A stretch of 64,000 nt of DNA. Source: Oribacterium sp. KHPX15 (lineage in GTDB: Bacteria > Bacillota > Clostridia > Lachnospirales > Lachnospiraceae). Location: the NCBI RefSeq assembly GCF_900107835.1, contig NZ_FNRG01000009.1:1-64000 (forward strand), in the 5' to 3' direction. The notes under the pieces are model-generated. The model worked only from the letters and a program-made list of their open reading frames with translations. It ran no database searches and was not told the origin of the DNA. Below are positions 1 to 7,528 of the stretch, piece by piece. Each line of letters begins with the position of its first letter. Within the stretch, counting starts at the first letter, position 1. The translations under genes and the position numbers were made by a program.

Positions 1-203
1 CAAGTGATTACAAAGTGGCGTAATTGTATTTTTATAGTCTAGAATATAGAGTTTTCAAGGTGCGATGCCCACTATTTATGTGGGAAGTTTAAGTATATGA
101 ATTTAAAGATACTTATCATTATTTCAATCGACATATATTTTACTTTTAATTATATATTATTCATTTTATATACAAGAAACTTATATTCACATAAGGATTT
201 AGG

Positions 204-246
204 CAAAAAAATGGATGCCACCTGTATATTACAGGCAGGCATCCAT
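204..246 (-). terminator. Intrinsic terminator of the pilin gene
   Basis: An 18-bp-armed hairpin (211-246, ATGGATGCC pairing with GGCATCCAT and an inner CCTGTA/TACAGG) is followed on the minus strand by seven T residues (204-210). It lies 68 bases after the pilin stop codon and closes the pilus operon. The remaining sequence from 1 to 203 is AT-rich; I see only a small CCCAC/GTGGG hairpin near 68-84 and no supported gene. Confidence 0.85.
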
Positions 247-313
247 ATGTACTTAACTATTAACATGGATCCGGAATTCCGGAAACATACCATAAAGCGC
301 TTATTAAAACAGT

Positions 314-730
314 TTAACTCTTTACAGCATTTGCTGCAATCGATACATCACCACTGCCATCAATAGATACTATCCATTCAGTTACCTGGATATCGCCAAG
401 ATTACCCTTTCCCCATCCACCTGAATAAGAAACTGACCAAGCATCAATACCTCTAGAATTAGCTGTAACATCTGTAGTGTAACTAGTTACATTAGCTTGA
501 GCTGTTGAAACAGTATATGTACCTTGTGCTCCGGTATATCCTTCCTGAAGCTGTTTTGCAACTACAGCCGCATATGCTGCTCTTGCATTTGCCTGATTGG
601 TAGCAAGTTTTGCCTTTCTGAGCTGTGCAGTGAAAATAGGAATTGAAATCGCAACGAGTACACCAATGATAGCAACTACGATGAGTAACTCAGCCAATGT
701 GAAACCTTTTTTGTTAATCTTTTTGAACAT
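314..730 (-). CDS. pilA: Type IV pilin precursor
   Basis: Structural subunit of a type IV pilus, exported and processed by a prepilin peptidase that is not in this window. The 138-residue product has a short basic leader ending in Gly9, predicted cleavage before Phe10, Glu at mature position +5 (Glu14), and one hydrophobic helix at about residues 10-32. The C-terminal domain is rich in Ala, Thr, Ser and Gly and has no cysteine, so the disulfide loop of many Gram-negative pilins is absent. An AGGAGG site precedes the ATG at 730. It is the last gene of the pilB-traX-pilT-pilC locus, and a hairpin at 809-836 separates it from pilC. Whether it is the major pilin or a minor or competence pseudopilin cannot be decided from sequence alone. 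Confidence 0.9.
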   Translation of the reverse strand: MFKKINKKGFTLAELLIVVAIIGVLVAISIPIFTAQLRKAKLATNQANARAAYAAVVAKQLQEGYTGAQGTYTVSTAQANVTSYTTDVTANSRGIDAWSVSYSGGWGKGNLGDIQVTEWIVSIDGSGDVSIAANAVKS

Positions 731-808
731 GTTTTTTCCTCCTATCGATGTTCTATTTCTTTAATTTTGAACTGCATCCTTGCAGATCAGCTCATGTGAT
801 GTGTGGCA

Positions 809-836
809 CCGGATACATTTCTTTCAGGATGTACCG
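809..836 (-). other. Intercistronic hairpin between pilC and pilA
   Basis: An inverted repeat (CCGG-TACAT against ATGTA-TCCGG, one bulge) lies in the 145-base gap between pilC and the pilin gene. No T run follows, so it looks like an mRNA processing or stabilising hairpin rather than a terminator. It could allow the pilin to be expressed at a level different from pilC; that role is inference. Confidence 0.4.
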
Positions 837-875
837 GCAGTATCTATCTTCACCCGTTTCCGGGTAAAAATTTTG

Positions 876-2096
876 TTAAAACAGGTTATACATGGTGAAC
901 ATTGGCAGGTAGATGGAGATAACCAGAAATCCTGCAAATATTGCCATGATAACAAGTAGTGTGGGCTCCAGCATGGTGATGGCCTGTTGTACACGGCGCT
1001 CTGTTTCATTGGCGAAGTATTCGCCGATTACATCCAGAGTCTTATCAAGCTCACCGGTTTCCTCACCTACAGCACACATATCTTTAAGTGTGTTCGGGAA
1101 GTATTCGCAACCCTTTATACATTCACCAAGCTGCTTACCTTCTTCTATACGCCCAATCATGCCTTCTATGTCTTTCTGTAAGAGATAGTTGTCCATGACC
1201 TTTGCTGTAACTGATACGGCGTTATTTAAAGTAAGTCCGGAACCGATCATGGTTGACATGGTATTGGCAAACTGGGAAGCTCCGTTTAAAACATTGATCT
1301 TTCCGATGACCGGCAATGTCAGTGCCAGGTTTGCCTCAAGAATCATTCCCTTTTCGGTTTTTACAAACACCTTCCAGACAACGATCAATGCTATCAATAT
1401 GATCAGCATCGCTAACCACGTCTTTGAGAAAAACTCTGCGGTTTTGATCATAATCCTTGTCATCAGAGGAAGCTCGCCTCCCAGACTGCTGAAGACCTGC
1501 GCCAAAGTTGGTACAACCTTCACCATGATGACTATAAGAACTATAACTGCGATGATGACTACAAATATAGGATAGGTAAGCGCACCACGTATTTTCTCGG
1601 AATTGGTAGCGCTGGTCTCGTAGTACTTGTGCATCCTTTGAAAGGAATTTTCCAGGGTACCGGAAACCTCTCCTGCTTTTATCGTCTCAATAAATGTTAT
1701 AGGAAATGCATCCGGATACTTCTCAAAGGAACTGGTTAAGGTTGAACCTCCGAGAACATCTTCAGAAGCAGTTTCCAATATTTTCTTTAATTTTTTGTCC
1801 TCAGTCTGTCCTGCTATCATCTCAAGGGCATGTCCAATAGGCATTCCGGATTTAAGCGTTATCGCAAACTGTGAACACATAAGTGCCAGGGCTCTGGTCT
1901 TGATCCTGGGACTTCCTATCTCCATATTGAGGAGGCTGTCAAATTGCTTTTTCTCCTTTTCTATGGGAGTAAGACTCGTAATAATCGGGCACTTCTGTCT
2001 TATCTGGGCAACTGCCGAGTATTCATCCGGTGCCGATATGACACCCTTTGTTTCAACACCCTCTGCAGTTAAAGCTTTGTACGAATAAGTAACCAA
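876..2096 (-). CDS. pilC: Type IV pilus inner membrane platform protein PilC
   Basis: Polytopic platform protein of the pilus motor (type II secretion F / PilC family), which couples PilB and PilT to pilin insertion and removal. Two homologous cytoplasmic halves are visible: residues about 65-185 and 265-385 of about 406. Membrane segments lie near the YPIFVVIIAVIVLIVI stretch, near WLAMLIILIALIVVW, and at the C-terminus. I place the start at a TTG at 2096 because AAGGGG lies 8 bases before it. The in-frame GTG at 2105 overlaps that ribosome site and is less likely. Length and order agree with PilC of Clostridia. It lies between pilT and the pilin gene. Confidence 0.92.
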   Translation of the reverse strand: MVTYSYKALTAEGVETKGVISAPDEYSAVAQIRQKCPIITSLTPIEKEKKQFDSLLNMEIGSPRIKTRALALMCSQFAITLKSGMPIGHALEMIAGQTEDKKLKKILETASEDVLGGSTLTSSFEKYPDAFPITFIETIKAGEVSGTLENSFQRMHKYYETSATNSEKIRGALTYPIFVVIIAVIVLIVIMVKVVPTLAQVFSSLGGELPLMTRIMIKTAEFFSKTWLAMLIILIALIVVWKVFVKTEKGMILEANLALTLPVIGKINVLNGASQFANTMSTMIGSGLTLNNAVSVTAKVMDNYLLQKDIEGMIGRIEEGKQLGECIKGCEYFPNTLKDMCAVGEETGELDKTLDVIGEYFANETERRVQQAITMLEPTLLVIMAIFAGFLVISIYLPMFTMYNLF

Positions 2097-2312
2097 TGCA
2101 ATCACCCCTTATCGCTCAGGTCATTGCTTTATATGTTTAGAATATAAAGCAAAATATAAATATTTACAATAGTATTATTTATATTTTTTATTCCTACACA
2201 AAGTTTATCGTCGTGAATCCGAAAAACATAAATGTATTTCATAAAAAATATATAAAAATTTGTAATAGGCTCTATAAGCTTACATAAACTTTTCGTTTAA
2301 CACTTCTAATGT

Positions 2313-3368
2313 CTACTGCCCCATAACTCTCTTCCGGACATAAAGCTCATCCACAGCAGCATTCACGGCAGTGTCGGCAGTTATCTTTCCCTCATTAAAC
2401 ATCTTTATAAGGCAGTTATCCATAGTCATGGAGCCCTGATCTGCGGAGCTTAGCATAAAGCTCTGCATCTGCGGTGTCTTTCCTTCACGGATCAGATTCT
2501 GCAGTGCCGGAGTAACGATCATAACTTCCGCAGCAACAACTCTTCCTTTTCCACCTGACTTAACGAGAAGCTGCTGGGACAGTACTGCCTTTAAGGTGGT
2601 TGAAAGCTGAAGCCTGATCTGCTGTTGTCTCGCTTCCGGGAATACACCTACGATACGGTCAATGGAATCCACCGCACTGTTGGTATGCAAGGTTGCAAAA
2701 ACAAGGTGTCCTGTTTCGGCTGCCGTAAGTGCTGTTTCTATGGTATCAAGATCACGCATCTCACCGATAAGGATTACATCCGGGTCTTCACGAAGGATGG
2801 CACGGAGTCCGTTTGTATAGCTCTCTGTATCTCTTCCGATCTCGCGCTGATTGATAATGCTTTTGTCGGATTTGTATACATACTCGATAGGATCCTCAAG
2901 GGTGATAATGTGATCATTTCTCGTGTGGTTGATACAGTCAAGAATGGCTGCAAGGGTGGTTGACTTACCTGAACCTGTCTCACCCGTAACCAAAACGATT
3001 CCCTTATTGAGACTTGGGAACTTCGATACAACCGCGGGAAGTCCTAAAGAATGCAGCTCCGGGATATTACTGGACAGGATTCTGAGTACGGCGGAGATAT
3101 TACCCTGCTGACGGAAAAGGTTGATACGGACACGTTCGTTTGCTATGGTTCCTCCACAGTCAAGCTCTCCCATTTCTTCAATCAGTTCGTATTTAGTTCC
3201 TGCCATTTCCTTCGCCAGGTACTCACAGTCTTCCGGGGTCAGAACATTCTCTGCAAGGTCAACTATACGACCGTCAATACGGCACTTTATGCGGAGTCCG
3301 GCAATGAGGTGTATGTCGGAGGCACCTCTTTTTGCTGCGAGGTCAACTATATCCTGAATGTGTATCAT
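2313..3368 (-). CDS. pilT: Twitching motility ATPase PilT (pilus retraction)
   Basis: Hexameric cytoplasmic ATPase that powers pilus retraction. The 351-residue protein has Walker A GETGSGKS (129-136), an Asp-box ITLEDPIEY, Walker B ILIGEMRD (199-206) and the His-box HLVFATLHTN. Its length and the lack of a long N-domain distinguish it from PilB. An AAGGAG site precedes the ATG at 3368. It lies 15 bases after the traX-like gene, so co-transcription and probable coupling are expected. The 207-base gap to pilC is AT-rich, without a clear terminator. Presence of PilT implies retractile pili, usable for twitching or DNA uptake. Confidence 0.95.
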   Translation of the reverse strand: MIHIQDIVDLAAKRGASDIHLIAGLRIKCRIDGRIVDLAENVLTPEDCEYLAKEMAGTKYELIEEMGELDCGGTIANERVRINLFRQQGNISAVLRILSSNIPELHSLGLPAVVSKFPSLNKGIVLVTGETGSGKSTTLAAILDCINHTRNDHIITLEDPIEYVYKSDKSIINQREIGRDTESYTNGLRAILREDPDVILIGEMRDLDTIETALTAAETGHLVFATLHTNSAVDSIDRIVGVFPEARQQQIRLQLSTTLKAVLSQQLLVKSGGKGRVVAAEVMIVTPALQNLIREGKTPQMQSFMLSSADQGSMTMDNCLIKMFNEGKITADTAVNAAVDELYVRKRVMGQ

Positions 3369-3383
3369 GTGAACTCCTTTACT

Positions 3384-4190
3384 TTAAGATGAAATCAACA
3401 ATTTATAAACGCCCGATAATATGACCAGATGCAAAGGATAAAAAATGTAAAAAAAGTACTTTTTAAGAGTCGGAGCAATATACCCCTTCTCCTCTGTACC
3501 TGATTTTTTCGGTTTACTTTCATCATAAAACCGGGTGATAAGTATGGCCGCAAGCACGAATCCACAGGTTGTTGATACTCCTTTCAGGAATGAACCTAAG
3601 GATATTACGTGGATGATGAGCATCAGTATAAAGCTTTTTATAAATGCAAGTCTGAGACGGTCAGGCTTTACTTTAAAGCCCGGTTTTTCTTCCACCGGCT
3701 CAAATGCTTCCGACAGATACAAGGTTATCGGCACTGCCATGATTGTCCAGTCGGTAAAACAGTTTATCGCAAAAAGACCGAGTATCATCAGGTTCTTTTT
3801 GCCTGAGTCCGGAACATGGTAATGTACATATATTGCTCCCAGGCAAACAGCAAGTGTAAATAATATATTTAAGGCCGGCACCCCGAAGGCCAAATAAAAG
3901 GGTCCCTGTGAAATCACTCCGAATAAAAGGAGCCGAAGCATATACTTTTTTAGATTTTTTGTGTAAAAGTACCCCTCTATAAGGAAATAGATCATTACAG
4001 TTCCGGTGAAGGTGCCGAGACTTATAAACACATTACAGAGAATCTCTGCAAAGGGCTGTGAAAGTTGAAGCTTTGTCAGAATCTCACTGCTTCCCTCAAG
4101 CCCCGGTTTCAGAAACATTTCCGCAAAATGATCCAGCACCATGGTAAGCATTGCCAGCCATCTGAGCTGAGCTTTGTTTAGTTTAAACAT
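3384..4190 (-). CDS. TraX-family integral membrane protein
   Basis: Resembles the TraX family, named for the F-plasmid protein that N-acetylates F-pilin. The 268-residue product starts with the family-typical LNKAQLRWLAMLTMVLDH segment and has about seven hydrophobic segments, ending in a hydrophobic helix. The ATG at 4190 follows GGGAG at a longish spacing. It lies between pilB and pilT in the same direction, 15 bases before pilT. Family assignment rests on the N-terminal motif and topology. A role in acylating pilin or another surface polymer is inference from the neighbours. TraX-like proteins also occur without pili in Lachnospiraceae, so the position could be incidental. Confidence 0.75.
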   Translation of the reverse strand: MFKLNKAQLRWLAMLTMVLDHFAEMFLKPGLEGSSEILTKLQLSQPFAEILCNVFISLGTFTGTVMIYFLIEGYFYTKNLKKYMLRLLLFGVISQGPFYLAFGVPALNILFTLAVCLGAIYVHYHVPDSGKKNLMILGLFAINCFTDWTIMAVPITLYLSEAFEPVEEKPGFKVKPDRLRLAFIKSFILMLIIHVISLGSFLKGVSTTCGFVLAAILITRFYDESKPKKSGTEEKGYIAPTLKKYFFYIFYPLHLVILSGVYKLLISS

Positions 4191-4312
4191 ATCTTGTCAA
4201 ACTCCCTGACCAAAATAAAAATCAACATTTGCCGCGCTTTAGTTTAAGCCACAACCGGTCAGGAACAAAGTCTCTATCCTCCTGTAAAATACAATGACGC
4301 TATAAATTTTCA

Positions 4313-6007
4313 TCAGTCTTCCAGCTCGGAAACTGTTCTCAGAACTTCATCCACAGTGGTAATGCCGTCTTCCACCAGCTTGTCGGCATTTTCAAGCATG
4401 CTGATATATCCGGTTTCCTTGGCCAGTCGCTGGAACTCCTGCTTGTCTCCGCCGCTGGTGATACAATGTCTCAGTGCATCATTCATGACCAAAACCTCGA
4501 AATCACCGATTCGTCCTCTGTAGCCGGAATTGAAGCACATGTCACAGCCTCTGCCATGATAGAATATACGTCCCGGTCTGTTCTTTAGCTTGGAAAGCTG
4601 GAGCTTTTCAGGTGAAACCTGCTCCACTTCCCTACAGTTTGTGCAGATACGGCGGAGAAGTCTCTGGGAAATGATACCTCTGAGACCTGCTGAAATAAGA
4701 TACGGCGCAACGCCCATATCTTTAAGTCTGTCGATGGCGCTGATGGCATCCTCTGTATGGATGGTGGTGATAACCAGGTGTCCGGTCATAGCCGCACGCA
4801 TGGCAATCTCCGCTGTCTCACTGTCACGGATTTCTCCGACGCAGATGATATCCGGATCCTGACGGAGGATGGCACGAAGACCCGAAGCGAATGTCAGCCC
4901 GACCTTTTCATTGATCTGAACCTGGATAGCTCCGTTCATGTTGTACTCTACCGGGTCTTCCAGTGAAATCATGTTGGTGGACTCGGAAAGAAGCTCGCTT
5001 ACCAGAGTATACATGGTGGATGACTTACCTGATCCGGTAGGACCCACGATCATAATTACGCCGCTGGTGAGACTAAGGAGCTTTGTGATCTTTGCATCTT
5101 CCGCTTCCGGAATACCTATGCCGCGACGATTAAGCTTTGAACCATCACGTCTCAAGATACGGATAACTATATTTTCACCGTATATAGAGGGTAATGTTGA
5201 AATACGGAGATCAATGTCTTTTCCCTTTATGCGCACTCTGGCACGACCGTCCTGTGGGACACGTCGTTCAATGATATCCATTCGGCTCATGATCTTGAGA
5301 CGGGATATAACAGGCTCCATCAGGTTGTGAGGTATAGTCAGAATCTTATGAAGGTGTCCGTCGATTCTCATTCGGATCACAAGATCCTTCTCTGAGGGCT
5401 CCCAGTGGATATCGGAAGCATTCTCAACATAGGCACGCTCGATTATGGAGTTTACAAGACGGATGGTTGGTGCGGATTCTTCGCTGGTATCGATAGTCTG
5501 GTCTGCAGCGGAGGTTACAACCTCATCATCGCTGATGCCGGCTTCGGCTCTCATCTGAGCCATGGCCTGGGCGGCACCTTCATTACCATAAAGTGTGTTA
5601 ATGGCATGATCTACAGCATTACCCGCTGCGATCATGGGTATAATGTTCTTTTTACTTGCTTTTCTGGCATCCTCCAACGCAAGGAAATTCGTTGGGTCGG
5701 CCATCGCAATGAAGAGATTGTCCTTTGAAACAGATACAGGCACCATACGGTTCTGCTTCGCCAGCTTCTTTGGGATATATTGAGACATTTCCGGTGCGAT
5801 GTCTGTCTTTGAAAGGTCAATATAATCGATACCCAGCTGCAAACGGAGGGCATCAACCATCTGGGATTCAGTTATGAAACCATGTCTCACCAGTGTAGTA
5901 CCCAGTCTTTCATGTTCCTGCTTCTGGATAGTCAGTGCTTCATTAAGCTGCTGATCTGTAATAAAATTCATCTCGACCAGCATGTCACCAAGTCTTTTTG
6001 TTTTCAT
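4313..6007 (-). CDS. pilB: Type IV pilus assembly ATPase PilB with c-di-GMP-binding-type N-domain
   Basis: Extension ATPase of the type IV pilus (GspE/PilB family, 564 residues). The N-terminus has two 24-residue RLG...Q motifs (5-28 and 34-57) separated by exactly five residues, the layout of MshEN domains that bind cyclic di-GMP. The first motif has Asn14 where Gly is usual; the second is canonical. The core has Walker A GPTGSGKS (322-329), an SLEDPVEY Asp-box, Walker B IICVGEIRD and His-box HLVITTIHTED. A zinc site is formed by Cys455, Cys458, Cys488 and Cys491. It is the first gene of the pilus operon, behind the leader at 6197-6286. Confidence 0.95.
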   Translation of the reverse strand: MKTKRLGDMLVEMNFITDQQLNEALTIQKQEHERLGTTLVRHGFITESQMVDALRLQLGIDYIDLSKTDIAPEMSQYIPKKLAKQNRMVPVSVSKDNLFIAMADPTNFLALEDARKASKKNIIPMIAAGNAVDHAINTLYGNEGAAQAMAQMRAEAGISDDEVVTSAADQTIDTSEESAPTIRLVNSIIERAYVENASDIHWEPSEKDLVIRMRIDGHLHKILTIPHNLMEPVISRLKIMSRMDIIERRVPQDGRARVRIKGKDIDLRISTLPSIYGENIVIRILRRDGSKLNRRGIGIPEAEDAKITKLLSLTSGVIMIVGPTGSGKSSTMYTLVSELLSESTNMISLEDPVEYNMNGAIQVQINEKVGLTFASGLRAILRQDPDIICVGEIRDSETAEIAMRAAMTGHLVITTIHTEDAISAIDRLKDMGVAPYLISAGLRGIISQRLLRRICTNCREVEQVSPEKLQLSKLKNRPGRIFYHGRGCDMCFNSGYRGRIGDFEVLVMNDALRHCITSGGDKQEFQRLAKETGYISMLENADKLVEDGITTVDEVLRTVSELED

Positions 6008-6196
6008 TCTTTCCCGCCTTTAGTAAAAAAATTGCTAGCGCATTCTTCTACTAAATTACCGACGTGTTTTTGTGATTTAATAAATGTTTCAGGGTATGAA
6101 AATGAGAAATTCAGAAAATTTTTTCGGATCTTTCAGCGTGAAAGAAAATCTGCTGTGAATCAACAGTTTTATTTACATGTTAGGAATAAAAAAATA

Positions 6197-6250
6197 CAAA
6201 AAAAGCCGAACTTTGCGCCCGGCCACCGAAACCTTATTGGTTTCCCTTCA
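6197..6250 (-). promoter_or_regulatory. Attenuator-like leader of the pilus operon
   Basis: On the minus strand, a stem GAAACC-AATAA-GGTTTC (6227-6243) is followed by GGTGGCC and a second hairpin, GCCGGG / TTCGGC around the loop CGCAAAG (6204-6222, two G-T pairs). Seven T residues follow. With the promoter at 6258-6286, the RNA would start near 6250, giving a leader of about 55 nt that ends in a terminator about 190 bases before pilB. Such a layout fits transcription attenuation or a small RNA. GGGAAACCA and CGCAAAG recall parts of the GEMM (c-di-GMP-I) core, but the second receptor helix is missing. Confidence 0.5.
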
Positions 6251-6257
6251 TTGATTC

Positions 6258-6286
6258 AACTATAAACGATAAATTAAATATAAACA
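6258..6286 (-). promoter_or_regulatory. Predicted sigma-A promoter of the pilus operon
   Basis: On the minus strand TTGTTT (6281-6286) and TATAGT (6258-6263) are separated by 17 bases. The transcript would begin about seven bases beyond, just before the leader hairpins. The flanking 6264-6370 is very AT-rich. Assignment is by consensus match only. Confidence 0.5.
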
Positions 6287-6370
6287 AGCATTTTGCTGTA
6301 ATAAATTGTACTTTTTTAAATACTTTCGTAAAAATTAACAGAATTTTGTAAGAATTAACAATTAAAAACT

Positions 6371-6418
6371 TTGAGGGAACTTTCCACCGGACCAAATCAC
6401 GATAGAACGCTCCCTCAA
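6371..6418 (-). terminator. Candidate terminator after the repeat-containing small protein gene
   Basis: TTGAGGGA and TCCCTCAA pair across a long loop, followed on the minus strand by AAAGTTTTTAATTG. It lies 34 bases after the stop codon at 6452. The loop is long, so this is a weaker terminator than others in the window. Confidence 0.4.
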
Positions 6419-6451
6419 TTTAAAATCTTTTTTTCGATTCTTTTCTGAATT

Positions 6452-6901
6452 TTATCCAAGTGCCTCATCCATCAGGAATAACAGATCGAGAACACTGTCA
6501 AATCTGCTCCTCTTGTCACCTTCAACATGAAGAACCATTCCCTGCCAGCTGGAGTGCTGACGCATCTCTGTAAGTAAAAGGAAGGTTGCTACCTGCCCTC
6601 TTTCCTCTGAAATGTCTCTGGGTTTAGTCTCAGCAGCTATATGAGTAAGTTTCTTCTTCTCCACTGCCTCACCCTCATTTGTGAGATCACTTCTATGCAT
6701 AGTGAAGCTCCGGGTTTTTGAAGACGCTTCAGGAAATCCCCAATCATCATATATGGTATCAAGTTCATTCAGCATACTCATGCATGAGTCAAACTCGATT
6801 CTTCTGTCGTCATACTGATTAATGATTACACCACTGAAATCATGATCCCTGGTTTTATCAACAAGGATTCCGATAAGATTAATTCCTTTAAGTTTTTCCA
6901 T
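6452..6901 (-). CDS. Small protein with two copies of a short repeat, function unknown
   Basis: A 149-residue soluble protein that I cannot assign to a named family. The start at 6901 is chosen because GGAG lies five bases before that ATG. It contains an internal duplication: a segment SGVIINQYDDRRIEFDSCMS near the N-terminus aligns without gaps to QGMVLHVEGDKRSRFDSVLD near the C-terminus, continuing into LNELD and LFLMD. Shared positions include Gly, basic residues, Phe-Asp-Ser, Leu and Asp. The encoded product of the next upstream gene (7018-7194) has the same unit once. No signal peptide or membrane segment is present. Proximity to the sortase gene is noted, but no functional link can be shown. 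Confidence 0.7.
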   Translation of the reverse strand: MEKLKGINLIGILVDKTRDHDFSGVIINQYDDRRIEFDSCMSMLNELDTIYDDWGFPEASSKTRSFTMHRSDLTNEGEAVEKKKLTHIAAETKPRDISEERGQVATFLLLTEMRQHSSWQGMVLHVEGDKRSRFDSVLDLLFLMDEALG

Positions 6902-7017
6902 ATATTCTCCGTTCTGCAAAGCAAGTCTTTTTTCAAAGTCTCAAGACGCGTCATTTTGAGATGCGCCCATGATTTAAATATACAGGAAAATGTCGAAAAA
7001 TTATAGCTTAATAATCT

Positions 7018-7194
7018 TTATTCGTTGAAATCTTCAGTAGAATTGTCATCATCCATAGCGCCGTTCAGCATCTTGATAAGCTCAAGAGTGGATCTGAAAT
7101 ACTTTGTCTTTGACTTCTGAGCCCAGGTAACTTTACCCTGCCATGTTGCATTCTCACGACACTTAATGTTAACAATAAATGTTTCGTTATTCAT
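7018..7194 (-). CDS. 58-residue single-repeat protein, function unknown
   Basis: A short gene with a good AAGGGG site before the ATG at 7194. The product begins MNNETFIVNIKCRENATWQG and continues with KVTW, a Lys-rich stretch and FRSTLELIKMLN. This matches the repeat found twice in the 149-residue neighbour: [SQ]-G-x-V ... F-[DR]-S-x-L-[DE]-L with an aligned Met-Leu/Met-Asp end. The acidic tail is DDDNSTEDFNE. Downstream 6902-7017 has only a weak hairpin. Coding status rests on ribosome site, codon structure and similarity to the neighbour. Confidence 0.7.
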   Translation of the reverse strand: MNNETFIVNIKCRENATWQGKVTWAQKSKTKYFRSTLELIKMLNGAMDDDNSTEDFNE

Positions 7195-7208
7195 CTATTT
7201 CCCCTTTC

Positions 7209-7292
7209 AACTTCTGTATTACAATCAAATCCCGACCCCTATTTCAGGATATAATCAACGCATATCAAATAATCAATATGCATACAGAAGTT
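7209..7292. repeat. Spaced 11-bp inverted repeat upstream of the 58-residue gene
   Basis: AACTTCTGTAT (7209-7219) and ATACAGAAGTT (7282-7292) are perfect complements 62 bases apart, in the 5' region of the small gene. It may be an operator pair or the base of a leader structure. I see nothing else in 7195-7386 beyond AT-rich sequence. Confidence 0.35.
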
Positions 7293-7386
7293 CCCATCAC
7301 CTAGGTAAGACTATAACGCTTAAGTTGTTAAAAAAATGATTAAATCGTTTTCAATATTTGCAAAGGTGACTATTTTAGTGAATTTA

Positions 7387-7528
7387 TACATCATTTAAAA
7401 TCCAGTCTCCTGCCTTTTGACGGATTCCTGGTAGAAATCAGGGCTCCATGTAACATATGTACATCATTTAATATTCAGTCTCTGCCCTTTTGATGGATTC
7501 CTGGTGGAAATCAGGGCTCCATGTACCA
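7387..7528 (-). repeat. Tandem duplication of the sortase gene 3' end
   Basis: Two copies of about 69 bases (7387-7455 and 7460-7528), offset 73 bases. The inner copy is the last part of the sortase gene with its stop. The outer copy, just beyond the stop, would still read HGALISTRNPSKGRRLDFK then a stop, against HGALISTRNPSKGQRLNIK in the gene. A handful of mismatches separate them. Confidence 0.85.

Noticed and set aside
68-84. Possible end of a structured RNA (CCCAC/GTGGG hairpin near position 75)
   Set aside because: Too short and cut by the window edge; no match to a known RNA that I can support.
97-366. An 89-codon plus-strand frame overlapping the pilin 3' end
   Set aside because: It runs through the pilin terminator and into the pilin gene on the opposite strand, has no good ribosome site and has an AT-driven composition.
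6197-6250. Full c-di-GMP-I (GEMM) riboswitch in the pilB leader
   Set aside because: Only GGGAAACCA and CGCAAAG fit; the GNRA-capped stem and the receptor helix with GGTAGC...GGTTACC are missing, so I annotate only an attenuator-like leader.
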